NCBI GenBank assembly: GCA_905221605.1
Contig: CAJNDS010002070.1
Span: 338,296 to 402,295, forward strand
Reading direction: 5' to 3'
From: Symbiodinium natans
Taxonomy: Eukaryota; Sar; Dinophyceae; Suessiales; Symbiodiniaceae
Length of the DNA: 64,000 nucleotides
In this document: piece by piece, positions 10,885-21,148 of the stretch
How the letters are laid out: every line of letters starts with the position of its first letter
Position numbering within the stretch: the first letter of the stretch is position 1
Made by a program: the position numbers and the translations under genes
The notes under the pieces: generated by a model
Database searches by the model: none
Seen by the model: only the letters and a program-made list of their open reading frames with translations
Told to the model about the DNA's origin: nothing

Positions 10885-11640
10885 GTATTTGGTTAAGTAT
10901 GGTCCTTTAAATAGTATTCACTTGAGTTAAATTGGGCTATTTGCTTAAGAATTCCTCTAGTAGTTAAATTCGCATAGAATGAATACTTCAAAAAAATTGT
11001 TTCATGAATATGTAAACATAAGGTGTTTCATTTGACTTTGCAGATAGTACTTCAATAATACTTTGCCTGGTATAAACACAACTGTTTCAATGCATTAGTT
11101 GCTCAACAAAGCACTATTTGCCCTTTAAACCACACTTTGCCATATGTTGGTTGAATATGGTGCTTCTTTCGTATTTTGGTTGAGTATGGTCCTTTAAATG
11201 GTCTTCACTTGAGTCAAATTGGGCTATTTGCTTAATAAAAACTCTAGTAGCTAAATTCGCATAAAATGACTATTTCAAAAATAAAAGCGATTCATGAATA
11301 TGTAAACATAAGGTATTTCAGTGGACTTTTCAGAGAGCATACTTTGCCTAGTACAAACACAATTGTATAAAAAACAGTATTTGCACTTTAAACGCACACT
11401 TTGCATTTTTTGGTTGAGAATGGTGTTTATTTCGTATCTTGGTTGAGTATGCTCCTTTAAATAGTATTCACTTGAGTCAAATTGGGCTCTTTGCTTAATA
11501 ATTACTCTAGTAGCTAAATTCGCATAGAACCAAGAAAAATGTTTCACTATTTGATTAATACTTTGCCTCGTAAAAAACACAACTGTATAAATAAATTAGT
11601 TGCTCAACAAAACATTAATTGCCCTTGAAACGCACAATTT
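10885..11640. repeat. Three diverged ~270-bp tandem repeats, A+T-rich
   Basis: Copies begin near 10,889, 11,176 and 11,436 with a ttggttgagtatggtcc-like motif. They share tattcacttgagtcaaattg, ctctagtagctaaattcgca, atgaatatgtaaacataagg (first two copies) and aatactttgcctggta. Spacing is about 290 then 260 bp. No frame stays open through all three copies. Confidence 0.8.
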
Positions 11641-11867
11641 GCATAGAAAAACACTGATCTAAACATCTAAAAACAGCATTGTCCGCTTCAGATTCAAAAT
11701 GTAGATTCTTCCAATGCTGGCTTATCGGGGTCTGTGAGGTGGGTGTCCCAGTAACTGTCCTTCATTACCCGGTGATTAACTACGCGACTTTTGGGCCTTC
11801 TTTGTTGTTTTTTGTTAAAAAGGCCTAAAAAGGCCTAAAAAGGGTAGGTCGCTGGGGGGGGGGTAGC
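11641..11867. other. No gene seen; short aaaaaggcct direct repeat
   Basis: Transitional sequence from A+T-rich repeats to microsatellite. A decamer, aaaaaggcct, is repeated near 11,818-11,840, followed by a short G run. Nothing coding was recognised. Confidence 0.6.
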
Positions 11868-12310
11868 ATATATATATATATATATTGTATATGTATATAT
11901 GTACATATATATATATGTATATATGTATATATATATATATATATATGTACATATATATATATGTGTATATATATATATGTATAAATACATATATATATAC
12001 ATATATACATATATATGTATATATATATATATATGTATATGTATATGCGCATGACATACTAACCATAGGCAAATACTTATAGTATATACCTGTATCGTAA
12101 AACTATATGTGTAAACACATATATACATACTGTGTATAGAAGATGTACATACACTCACGCGATACGATACATACACATACACATATATTTGTACAAACTA
12201 ATAAATACAAACACACAATAAATACAAAAAACATAGTACAACATAAGTATAATAAATAACATAAATACGTATAAGAAGAAACAAATAAATAAATACATAT
12301 ACACATGATG
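11868..12310. repeat. (TA)n/(TATG)n microsatellite and A-rich tail
   Basis: Alternating tatatatgtata motifs (11,868-12,048) pass into A-rich sequence with repeated acacatat and aaataca words to about 12,310. Tyrosine- and isoleucine-only open frames here are repeat artefacts. Confidence 0.9.
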
Positions 12311-12354
12311 CCGGCGCGACCCCAACAGCCCCCTGTGGAGGTGGTTGGGGGGGT

Positions 12355-12443
12355 TGGGGTTCGGGCTTACGGTTTAGGGAATAGGGTTTCAGGCTTAGGC
12401 TTTAGGGTTTAGGGTTCAGGGTTTAAGGTTTAGGGTTTAGGGG
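12355..12443 (+). repeat. Degenerate TTTAGGG telomere-like tract
   Basis: Several gggtttaggg and ggcttaggctttaggg words in a row, interrupted by variants such as ttcaggg. This is the plant/alveolate-type telomere heptamer in degenerate internal form, about 250 bp before the left end of the segmental duplication. Confidence 0.7.
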
Positions 12444-12594
12444 AGGGGGGGCTGGCGAACCGAGAGCCGGGATCATATACATGCATGTATGTATATTTGC
12501 TTTGTAAGCAGATAGACCATAAATAATAGACACATATAAACATGAATATAAACATAAATGTAGATACAAATATAAATGAACAAATAAACAAATG

Positions 12595-12660
12595 TATAGA
12601 TAGATAGATATATATATATAATTGTATATATATATATAATGGATGAATAAACATAAATAG
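12595..12660. repeat. (TAGA)n and (TA)n microsatellite
   Basis: A gatagatagata run followed by two (TA) blocks. Flanking sequence 12,444-12,594 and 12,661-12,690 shows no gene. Confidence 0.85.
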
Positions 12661-12706
12661 AAAATAAAAAAACTTGTTTTTCCCTATGAGCTTTGGGGTG
12701 TTACAG

Positions 12707-12838
12707 GCTCAGGATCAGAGATTGAAGGTGGGCTTGATGACTTTAGGACTTCAGCAATTTGGGGTTCAGGCTTTTTAGGATTGCACAGTCTACCTGCAAC
12801 ACCCTCCGCACGATCGTCCTCCAAACTCCTGAGCCACA
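12707..12838 (+). CDS. Candidate exon, paralogue of 30,834-30,958
   Basis: Exon predicted after the acceptor gtgttacag (ends 12,706). The frame that starts with two bases finishing a codon reads SGSEIEGGLDDFRTSAIWGS and is conserved in the paralogue as SGSAIEDGLGNFKTSVLQGS, where an acceptor (ctttgcag) precedes the homologous position. Changes between the copies are largely conservative in this frame. The donor is weaker here (gtattt after 12,838) than in copy 2 (gtactg). The product is unrecognised. It lies at the very left end of the duplication, so upstream exons of the gene may be missing in this copy. Confidence 0.45.
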
Positions 12839-13465
12839 GTATTTGCTAAAGACACAAGAGGCGATCATGCAATGTCCCCTGCCTGACGGTGATGGTGGTG
12901 ACGATTCTTGGTACCGTTGGGGGTTGAAGTCTTCATTTGATTGAGGCTTTCGCTTTTTTTTTGTGGTGAAACAATGTTGAATCACGATTTCCTTAAGCCA
13001 GCTGCTGAACAAGCCCGGAGGTGGGTCACGGCCAAGGGCCGGTGGGGGTGGGGCTTCACGGGCGCGGCACGGTTCGCGGGATAACAGGACCCCACACAAT
13101 GATGTGTGAAGCGCAGCATTTCAGAGACGTCCTTCTTCGAAGCAACATGTGGGAGAGGGCTTCGGAAGCTTCTTTGAGAGATGGGGGAGCATCATGAGAA
13201 GGGGGTGTGCAGCAAAACCAAGAGAGGGAAGCGGGCATCATGCGGCTTCGGCATCGCAAGACGGGGTCGGCGTTGACAAAAATGAGGAGGGGTTGGGCAT
13301 CATGAAGAGAAATGAGGGAGGCTTCTGGGCATGATGTGCGTTGTTTTAAACGAGAAATACCTGTGGTATCACAGCGTCAACATCTCGAAACATCTCGCAA
13401 CGGCGCCATGCACGCACGCTGGGGTGCCGAAACGAGCGCATGAAGGAGAATGGTGTTAGTGTTAG

Positions 13466-13702
13466 TGCGACCTTCGGGTCGTGGTCCGCCAAGCAGACTT
13501 GGGCACCTACTGTCGCAGCCTTCAAGGCCACGCCATGCAGATGGAAGTGCAGTCGAAGCTTTCATCTGCACCGCTACCCAACGATCAAAAAGGAATTGCA
13601 GCTAAGCTCCAAGCCGCGCTGCCCCAAATTCTTTTGCAGCTCAAGCCGCAACGCCTCACAAACGCTGTCGAGTTACAAAGAAAGAAAGAGCAAACACCTT
13701 GA
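13466..13702 (+). CDS. Candidate exon, paralogue of 31,325-31,480
   Basis: Open frame of 78 codons ending in TGA. It contains VVRQADLGTYCRSL near the start and AAKLQAALPQILLQL further on. Copy 2 keeps both parts in the same frame (VTVQADLGIRFKSL, then APSQAVAQILWQQ) after a loss of about 28 codons and a single-codon indel, which supports coding. Against this, the minus strand is also open here. There is no recognised domain; the middle is rich in Leu, Gln and Lys and could form helices. Exon borders are not certain. Confidence 0.35.
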   Translation, partial: CDLRVVVRQADLGTYCRSLQGHAMQMEVQSKLSSAPLPNDQKGIAAKLQAALPQILLQLKPQRLTNAVELQRKKEQTP

Positions 13703-13948
13703 GACCTTAATTTCAGCCGCACGCTGGAACCCGACGAAATCCAACGCTACACAAAAAGCCCAAGCCCCAAAGGCCAATTCGAGACAAGTTTTTGTTTTGC
13801 TCAGGGCATGTGGGCCTTCTGTTTGCAAGGTGTGCTGGCATATGAGTTCCGGATGCGCCGCCGAACGATCTAGCAGACGATGGCTTTTCGACGTAACCAC
13901 GAGCATTCAACACGTTCCCTGCCCGAAACCTAAGTTCATTTCGCGCCC

Positions 13949-14006
13949 AGGATGGTGGAGACGATGGTGATGATGGCGACAGTGGTGACGACGGCATCTT
14001 GACAGG
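13949..14006. other. Conserved GAT/GAC-rich block, coding strand unclear
   Basis: The block ggtggagacgatggtgatga and its continuation is conserved at 31,558-31,622 with two-codon-sized indels, ending in both copies with gcatcttgacaggta. On the plus strand it reads as a Gly/Asp-rich stretch up to a possible donor. On the minus strand it reads as a hydrophobic stretch (copy 1 VVTTVAIITIVSTILGAK, copy 2 VATITAITAIVSTILG), each closed by a stop. Cryptic trinucleotide repetition can explain either pattern. Confidence 0.4.
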
Positions 14007-14448
14007 TACTAGACGTTGTTTAGGGCGTTGGAGTCGTCCAAGGCTCTGGCTCTAGCGGCATGCTTTTACGGGATGTGATTTTCTGTCTCGTGTGTAGACA
14101 GCAAACATGATTTTCGACACGTGCGAGTGAGGACCAGGATATCTGGAGATCACGTTGTTTTCTCGTTCATTCAAGACACCTCCAGGACTGCGTGGTGCGG
14201 GCTTCACGCGAGGAACTGTAGACCCTAAGCCACCAGCAACGTTCAAGCAAACTTAAGAAAGAATAGCATGCGAGCAGCCCATAGCTCACCCTCTGGCCAC
14301 TGCCCGTGCTTTCATCGCATGTGCTAGCTAGATCCCCAAATCCTGAGCCCTTGTCGGGGCAGCTGCATCTCCAACACAGCAAGCAGTTCAGGTCACCGTA
14401 AGCATGAACTCTAAATTAAATGCCGAACACCCAACATGTCAAAACCAG

Positions 14449-14508
14449 GTGGCAGCAGCGTTGCCACATCGACGTCGGGGCCTTGGAGTGCGCATTCCGG
14501 GCCCCTGA
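14449..14508 (+). CDS. Candidate short exon, paralogue of 32,222
   Basis: After the acceptor aaaaccag the phase-0 frame reads VAAALPHRRRGLGV and then stops. Copy 2 has the same acceptor context and reads VAAVLPQRRRELGV. The real exon probably ends at a donor inside or just after this motif. The basic cluster RRR is conserved. Function unknown. Confidence 0.3.
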   Translation: MAAALPHRRRGLGVRIPGP

Positions 14509-14946
14509 GATTCAAAGCTCTTGTTGGTATTGGTTACCGTTTGCTGTCCAATGTTATGGATACTTTCTCGGGTAGGCTTAAGATCTATTTGGAAGACACT
14601 TGGGCCCAGTGGATTTGCCGGACTTGCCCAAAGCTCGAACCTGGGAAAGGCCGAACTGCCGGCATGCCCGAAAGTACAGGCTCTGAACACCCCAAGCCCA
14701 AACCAGGTCTTCGTCCCAACCCCCTCTGAACTGCACCACCCTCAACATCTTTGAATGCTTTAAGGCTTGGGGAGACATGAACCCCCCTGATTGAATTCAC
14801 CATCCTCAGACTCTCAAGAAGCCGATGCACATTAGGGTTGCTTTCAGAATGATCCTCCGCCTGCCTGCGTACCTCCTCGAACCTTCCAAGAATCTGGCAC
14901 GGTGTCTGGGGCATGCAGGGCCCTCTTTATCATGTCCAGCTGACAG

Positions 14947-15088
14947 GGCGGAGCCCCCGCCCGACCTGACGCCTCAGCAGGCAGCTGTTGAGGAGTTTGA
15001 GTTTGGGGGTTTCAGGGGATCAGGAAGTGCGAGTGTAGAGCAGTTTGGGTTTAAAGCTTCAAAGTCTAAGGGCACAGAAGTGTTGTGA
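14947..15088 (+). CDS. Candidate terminal exon, paralogue of 32,825-32,990
   Basis: Acceptor agctgacag (ends 14,946), then a frame beginning with the last base of a codon: AEPPPDLTPQQAAVEEFEFG, continuing to KSKGTEVL and a TGA stop. The paralogue starts at the same acceptor position (AAPPPALTPDQASVDEFGFQ), keeps the frame through a five-codon insertion, and also ends in VL plus a stop. Conservation of acceptor, frame, many residues and stop position makes this one of the better coding calls. The proline-rich start and acidic/aromatic remainder match no family I recognise. It probably closes the gene whose earlier exons are at 12,707 and 13,466. Confidence 0.55.
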
Positions 15089-16420
15089 TATGTTGTGATG
15101 CCGGTTTCAGGTTAGGTGCACAGCGGGAAGTTTTCGATGGCCGTCTCAAGCCCCGGGGAACCTTTGGACTCCCTTCGCCTTTGGTGGAGGAGTTCGGGGA
15201 TGTTTGACTTTGACAATTTAATGTGTGTGCTGTTTGGGCTTTCTCGCTCCCTTTTCATCAGATCTAGGGCGGCATCCGTTATTATTCGCTTTGGAATTGC
15301 TTTGACATGCTTCTTCCTGCGAGGCTTAAGATATCGCATGCTTCATGATGCTTCATGTTCTCAGGCTGCACGAATGTGAACTTCTGATCACAGTATTTCT
15401 GCCTGCCCTCCTCTCCCCCATCTGAAATCTGAACGCAATCACGGCAGAGTGGCCGAGAGAGGGGCCCAAACGCAATCAACCCAGACCTGATCCCCGAAAT
15501 CCTGAGCTCCAATCCCCCGAACGGAAGCCCAACCTGATAGAAACTCTCGACCCCCACATTCTGACCGAAAGACCCTTCACAATCATGGACTTAACTGATG
15601 TTTAAGCGCTCATATTAGTTGTGGGAATCATCACTTGCTTGAAGCTGAAAGCGGTCAGCCAAAAAAAAGACTGCACGACGTTTTTCTGCCTTGAAACAGG
15701 AGGTTCCTTTCGGAAGTTGCCCGAACCATGAAGTGGTGACCCTGCCAAGGAAGCCGTAGACGACGTATGAACCTGCTCACTATACCTAAGACACCAACAA
15801 AAGACCACCTCCTTCATCGCATGCAAGTCGCTGTTTGTGCGGGGCCCTGCGACGAAAAAACAGGGCGAGTATCGGCTGAGCTTTGACTACTGACCTGACT
15901 TAAAACTTAAAATAGCGAAGTTGCTCTACAGATTGAGCATATTGAAGTAGCCGGTAAGACGACCCTGCAGTCATGGGGTCGCTTGACGTATCTGAAAGGG
16001 CCTCATTCCGAGACTTGCCTCATGACAGCATGAAATCCTCATGTCCTGCTCAGATTGCGGAGTTCTATCCGAATGGCGCCGGCACCTGAGCATCCGGGGC
16101 TGACAGGAGGTTTTTCTGCGGGGGGCAGGGCGGAGGTTGTGTAGTTGCGAACTCTGTTCGTGTGTGCCCAGAGCATGGGGAGCATGGCACCGCTTCAGGG
16201 TTGGGAGAACTCTCACGTTGCAGGAAGAAGCCTTGGAGCCTTAGGCAGACTCAGTTGCGGACCCTTCCGAGTTTATGGGTAGGATCGAGATGTGCCGTCA
16301 CAAGCCGGTAAGCCTGCGATCTGGCAGCTTCCAGAAGCAGGCAGCGCTTTTGTTTTGTGCAGCTACGGTGAAGCCGAAGTAGAATTCAAAGCCCTCCACC
16401 GCTTCCACCTTCCTTGCCAG
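15089..16420. other. Duplicated segment without a confident gene
   Basis: Several blocks match copy 2. One, near 15,700-15,750, reads PNHEVVTL in the frame that is open in copy 2 but meets a stop ten codons later. Another, near 16,050-16,085, reads IAEFYPNGAG then stop (VAQFYPNGAG then stop in copy 2, ending near 33,990), each after a pyrimidine-AG acceptor, so it could be a terminal exon. The rest shows nothing convincing. Confidence 0.4.
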
Positions 16421-16479
16421 GTCAATGGCGCACACCCTGTTCTCGCCTCAAATCGCCAGATCCTCACAATTCTTAGGAG
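16421..16479 (+). pseudogene. Relic exon homologous to 34,347-34,414
   Basis: Acceptor tccttgccag (ends 16,420), then phase-0 VNGAHPVLASNRQILTIL, aligned with DGAPPVLAASPNRQSLAHL in copy 2. The two differ by whole codons only, so the frame was under selection at some time. The donor that follows in copy 2 (ccag|gttgtg) is not preserved here, the upstream exon has lost its donor (gtac became ctac near 16,360), and the two downstream exons of copy 2 have no counterpart. Probably a decayed copy of the gene at 34,172-35,049. Confidence 0.4.
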
Positions 16480-17261
16480 CGCGTTTGTGTTTGGGCCTGC
16501 AATCTCAGGGTTTTTCTTGGTGTAAATTGCGGATGAGTCAGGGGCTCAGGTTTTTTCCAGAACCCCACATCGTGGAGTTCTGAGAAGCATTTTGCCGGCG
16601 GCCAGCCCCGAACCCTAAATCAAGGAGCCTTTGAACTCAACAAGCGGTTTTGAAGACGCCCCTCTTGACTTTAAACAACACTCATTCTTTCCCAACCCCC
16701 TGTGAATCCTATGGCCCTCAATGCCCAAGGGCTGCTGCTGGGGTCATCGCTGCGAGGCCAAGGTGGAGCGGGGATGGTGCATGGACATCACTGGCGTACC
16801 TCAAGTTCCAATCAGCATGCCGAGAATACTTGGTAATGTGGCCTAAGACTCGTATTCATGTTCGGGTCTCAACGTATTCCAACTCTTTTTGAATAACGTA
16901 AGGGACGTGTTTGTGATTTCGCGCATCTTTGGAGACCCTAAAGGATGCCCAGTTGTAATGGAACTGTAGCCTGGTTGTAGCACTGGCGCAAAATCCAAGG
17001 CCAGTTCGAGAGCCTGAGTCCAGAATGGCAAGCCCTAACCTTTTCTGGGAGTGAGGGATCCGATGAACCCACAGCCAGGTCCAGAAGCCCAGCCTCCACT
17101 TCTGTTCTGTTGTCACCTTAACACCTGCGCAGAACTCCCGTCTTTGACCCCGTGCGCACCCGGGTGCAAGTCTTACGCCCTTCATCCCGAAAAGGCCTTG
17201 TGGGTCTTTGAAGGCCAGCCCGCTTAGTGAAGTCCTGAACGGCCAGTCCCAAAATCCCACA

Positions 17262-17437
17262 ACCCTCGACTTCCGTCCCCCCTGTGTTTTTCTTCTTTTA
17301 CCAAAACGCCCCGAACTCCCAGATGTCTGTGGCTCGATTGCAGCGTGCAGGAGGACGTCTGTCAAAGCCTTCAGTGGCCGAATCCCCTTCAATTCTTCCC
17401 ACGTCCGCGGAGGGCGTGGGCGCCGAGTCTTCACACA
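17262..17437 (-). other. Conserved block, possible minus-strand exon
   Basis: This block is among the best conserved of the duplication (partner 35,879-36,056). In one minus frame both copies read a KTRRPRP start, EELKGIR, then LLHAAIE. A second minus frame and one plus frame (IAACRR, then RGRGRRVF) are also conserved. The amphipathic EELKGIR to LLHAAIE stretch favours the first. No splice pair is decisive. Confidence 0.25.
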
Positions 17438-17559
17438 ACTTCGGAGGAGTTTGAGGTTGAGCCCAAGCCCTCCCAAGCTCGTGACTCATCGACCGTTGAG
17501 CCCCCCAAACCCTGAAAACCGGCGCGTCGCGCTTCGCAGGTATGAGGCTTAGGCGGCTT

Positions 17560-19130
17560 GGGGCTTCGTGTTTGCTTTTGGGTCTTTGGGGTTTTGGAAG
17601 GGGAAGGACCGATGCAGGTTGCCCCGCGCCTTCGATGTTCAAGAGGAGAATGGAAAGCGACCCGCCCCCGCCCTCCCCTCGAACAACAACAGTTCAAAAT
17701 CTTGACAAAACCCCGTTCTGCAACCCGCACTCCAACATTTTTTGTGGGCTTGGCAGGTCTGGAGGAAATCTACAGCCAATGGCTGGTTCACATTGCAGAC
17801 TTCGTAAACTACAGCTTTTGTTTAGCTTTCAAACTGAATGCTGTAATCTGCATCGTCAAAAGCTGGTGAACAGCCAGATGTGGTGCAAGGAGAGGACGTC
17901 GCATCAAGAAAGCAAAGTTATCTAGTTCGAACATTCCCACCCCAAAACTAGTTGGTGTTGGGATGTTTGTGGTGGGCCGAGGTTCTCTGAAGATGAGCAC
18001 CCCAGGGAAACACTCTGCGGGATTCGCCGCAGGATTCTGACAAGAAAAAACTCCAGGAGATTGATTCTGCAGGATTCGCTGTGGGATTCTTGTGGACACT
18101 CTGTGGGATTCTCTGCATCCTCTGCCCACGTGGGAAGAGTCCCGGGCGAGGAGAATAGCTGACAACCCCACACCAAAGGTGTCTAACAATATGGCACCAA
18201 TGCTCCTCGTAGCGAACAAAAAGGCCTCTGCCTTCAGGATTCATTAGGGTTTCCTTGCTAAGGTTCGATGGGTTCAGGGCGCGTGTCTTGGAGTCCAGGG
18301 TGATTGCAGCCCGTGGAACCGTTCCAAAAAGCCGAACCCCCCCAATGCGTAAAGCCAAGGCCAAGTCCTTCAGCTCCAAGCATCCCCAAGTAGGGAGACC
18401 TCGCAGCTTTAGCCCCAACATGCGCACCTCAAATCCCAACAGCTGCGTGCCCAGGCCGCGCAGCTTCCAGACCTTATGTGGCCACAGTGCTCATAAAGAA
18501 CGGCTTGAATATTCAAACTCAGGGTTTTTTATGACATGGTGGAAAGTCAGAGCTCAAAACCAAGGATCGGTGGGTTCATCTGCAGGTCCATGATGACAGC
18601 CCCCTGAATGCCCAATCCCCAAAAGCCCGGCCCAATTTCTGAGGCCTGGAGTGAGGCGGCGGTGTCCAGCCTTGGCCGCGTGGCTTAGGGTTCGAGAGCC
18701 TATCAAGCCGACATCCCTGCAAAGCTTGAGCCGTGAATGCCTGCTAGATACCGGAGCTTTAAGTTTAGGCTTAAGGCTTGAGAATGCTTTTTGCAGGTTC
18801 GGCGGTTCAAGGGTCGTGAGGCTTTCTGCGTGCTTTCTAAGAGGCCGACCATGCGTTGAAGGTGTCATGGTGTTAAAGCAGAATCACGACGTTGCTGGGT
18901 CTGAAGTCTTTAGCCTTTGGCCTTGAACTGAGAAGCTTCGTTTACGTGAAGCATGTAGAATTTCCCCCCAATCACCAGACGCGGGGAGCTCGAGCGGCTT
19001 GAACGGCGCGGCAGAGCTGCTTCCATCTCTCGAGGTGGACAACAGGGCTGCCTGTGCTCAGACATGCAGCTCTGCTAAGTGGAGTCTTGAGGCCATCCCC
19101 CATCCCCAGCCCTGAGCCCACCAATCACCA
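17560..19130. other. Duplicated segment, no gene resolved
   Basis: Matches copy 2 in several blocks (17,530-17,620, 17,840-17,880, 18,340-19,090). Near 18,010-18,110 a degenerate repeat of cgcaggattc and gtgggattc words occurs. I see no frame with better support than its competitors. Confidence 0.4.
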
Positions 19131-19132
19131 AT

Positions 19133-19325
19133 CCCCTAAACCCTAAAAACCCTAAAAACCCTAAAAACCCTAAAAACCCTAAAGCCCTAAAACCCTAAAA
19201 ACCCTAAAAACCCTAAAAACCCTAAAACCCTAAAACCCTAAAACCCTAAAACCCTAAAACCCTAAAACCCTAAAACCCTTGAACCCTTGAACCCTTTAAC
19301 CCTAAACCCCAAACCCTAAACCCTT
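19133..19325 (-). repeat. Interstitial telomere-like tract (CCCTAAA)
   Basis: About 190 bp of aaccctaaaaaccctaaaa passing through accctaaaaccctaaa to aacccttgaaccctttaacc. The unit alternates between 7 and 9 bases, so it is not a pure telomere. The homologous position in copy 2 (about 39,050) lacks it, so it was inserted or expanded after the duplication, or lost from copy 2. Confidence 0.9.
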
Positions 19326-19448
19326 CCTGCACCTCGGCATGGCAGCCCAGATAGCGGCGATTTAATTTGTTCCAAGCCACATTTGCAAGCGCATCAGCAG
19401 TCTAGCGTCTCATCGGCCGAAGCTCATGCGCCTTAACCCTTAAAAGGC

Positions 19449-19475
19449 GCCACACACACACACACACACACACAC
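19449..19475. repeat. (CA)n microsatellite
   Basis: About 13 CA dinucleotides, absent from the corresponding place in copy 2 (near 39,190). A short (GA)n follows at 19,664-19,678, also specific to copy 1. Confidence 0.9.
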
Positions 19476-19760
19476 TAAATCCCAGGGGGGCATGTCTAGG
19501 ATTTCTGAATATGGTGTTTCGAGGCATAGGAGAGCTTAGGATCCGCCTTCCATTGTTTCAGCAGTCTAGCTCCCTTCACTCATGCTCGCTCCGTGACGTT
19601 TGAACCGCGCCAAGTCATCCCACAGCCTATCCCAATGCTTTCACCTTCCGGCTACATTTCAAAAAGAGAGAGAGAGAGCTCGAAGCTCGAGCAATCCAAA
19701 ACCTGAGCTCAGAATTCTACCTCTCGATGTGGCTTCCCGAGCTGGTTCGCAACAAGCAAA

Positions 19761-20343
19761 CCTGCACTCTTAGAGTGATGCTAGCCGAGCTGATCGAAAG
19801 GGCAAACCAGGGCCTGAGGGTTAAATGACGAGTTCGGGACCCTACTTGACAGCAACGCCTCTCAGATCTGAGGGCTTAGGACTTAGGAGCCCAGGCCGCA
19901 CCCATCAACTCCAGGGATGGATCCCCCTACAAATAAGTCCCAAGCTCTGAAGGGCACTGTCAGTAGGGCAGGTGACACATAGCGGCAAATGGCATCGAGA
20001 GGACGCACCGCTGGCATGTTCAGAAGCGTGGTTTTTTTATCACCAAAGAACCACAGGACTGTACATCTGTAACCTTCGCGCCCGACATGACTAAGTCTCC
20101 AAGCTCATTGGCATCTTTGCCGAGTACAGCAAGAGATTCAGATCCTGGCACCACTGAGAGCACCTCGAAGCCCCAACAACGAATCCTTGTAGGCCTTGTA
20201 GGCTCTTAAGGCGGGGGTCTTGCACAAGAAGTGTTTCGACCAGCTGCCAAGCAGTTTCTGCGTCCTGCACTTCGAAGCGCCACCAGTGCCTAAAGCCAGA
20301 CCGCTCACTGAACCCGGAAAAGCCTCGCAGCCATGCTGCCTGC

Positions 20344-20344
<1 letters not shown>
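19761..20344. other. Unique sequence, no gene seen
   Basis: Beyond the right end of duplication copy 1. Open stretches exist on both strands near 20,090-20,340 but they run into the poly-C tract and have no supporting splice sites. Confidence 0.5.
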
Positions 20345-20385
<41 letters not shown>

Positions 20386-20393
20386 ACCCCCCC
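20345..20393 (+). repeat. Poly-C tract (41 C, A, 7 C)
   Basis: Uninterrupted run of 41 C, one A, then 7 C. It gives proline-only or glycine-only stretches in translated frames, which should not be read as protein. The opposite strand is a long G run able to form quadruplexes. Length may be misjudged by sequencing. Confidence 0.95.
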
Positions 20394-20860
20394 GAACCTA
20401 AGACTTCTTCCTCTAAGCCTTGAAGGCGTGAACCCAATCATGAAACGACATGTTACCCCCAGAAGCCCTGACACCGGTACCGTCAACCCCATACGCCAAA
20501 CCCAAACCGGCCACTTGCGTTGTTTTTTGCGTACAGCAAATGTCTGTGAAGCTTCGGTACAAGGGGTTTGGTGGTCGAAAGCTTCGCGGTCCACCCTCTC
20601 GAGAAACTCTCGGCCGGCAGCGCCCGCCCTTTCTGCTGCGGACCTGCCATCTTCGCTTGCTCCCGCGGTTGAGGTCCCTTCTGGGGCTTCCCGGCGCGCT
20701 GGAATCAAATGCATGTTTTGAGGTTGTGAAAGTTGGCCCCGTTTAAGGTTTTTGAACTTTCAACCTTTTAAACGGTTGAAGCCAAGGCTGTCTGGGAAGA
20801 CGAAGACCAAGTGTTTTCAAAAAAAGAGTCAACACATGCCTGTGCCTTTTCCATCTGCAG

Positions 20861-21148
20861 AAGCTTGGGTTGTTTGTCGGTTTCAAATTGAAAGCTGAAA
20901 ACCCATGTTTAACCTGCAAAAGCTGCGCAGAGGCCGAAGATATTCAAGCGCCGAACCAAATTCCTCCTTTAGGTTTGGGGGAACAGTTTGCAGTGTTCTC
21001 GAGGATGAAGATTAGGCCATGGTTGGGCAATCGAGCCACGCCTAGCTTAGAGACAACGCAAAAGGCCTTGGATCACAAAAGCCAGAAAACTGAAAGGAGC
21101 AAAACGTGCAGGCGATCCAAGATCCATCTCACAGCTACACCTTGGTAG
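20861..21148 (+). CDS. Candidate exon, 95 codons to a stop
   Basis: Begins after the pyrimidine-rich acceptor ccttttccatctgcag (ends 20,860) in phase 0 and stays open to TAG. The sequence has KLGLFVGFKLKAENPCLTCK near its start, with two Cys pairs close together (CLTC, then KSC), and a basic end (KTERSKTCRRSKIH). Nothing here identifies a family. There is no duplicate copy in the window to test the frame, and the opposite strand is less open. Could be a terminal exon or chance. Confidence 0.3.
   Translation, partial: KLGLFVGFKLKAENPCLTCKSCAEAEDIQAPNQIPPLGLGEQFAVFSRMKIRPWLGNRATPSLETTQKALDHKSQKTERSKTCRRSKIHLTATPW

Larger units (their letters stand above)
12690..19760. repeat. Segmental duplication, copy 1
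   Basis: Homologous and collinear with 30,800-40,250. Matching blocks by eye include 12,700-12,840 with 30,830-30,960; 13,455-13,690 with 31,350-31,475; 13,947-14,020 with 31,557-31,640; 14,420-14,560 with 32,200-32,370; 14,830-15,090 with 32,670-32,990; 15,700-15,760 with 33,640-33,700; 16,050-16,150 with 33,945-34,050; 16,360-16,500 with 34,270-34,430; 17,260-17,440 with 35,880-36,060; 18,340-18,830 with 38,500-38,910; 18,970-19,090 with 38,920-39,035; 19,320-19,450 with 39,075-39,190; 19,625-19,755 with 40,125-40,240. Divergence is considerable and indels are many, so the event is old. Confidence 0.85.

Noticed and set aside
17560-17730. Possible prokaryotic-style gene at the gcttcgcaggtatgagg motif
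   Set aside because: No ribosome binding site logic applies in this eukaryotic context, and the frame is not conserved in copy 2.
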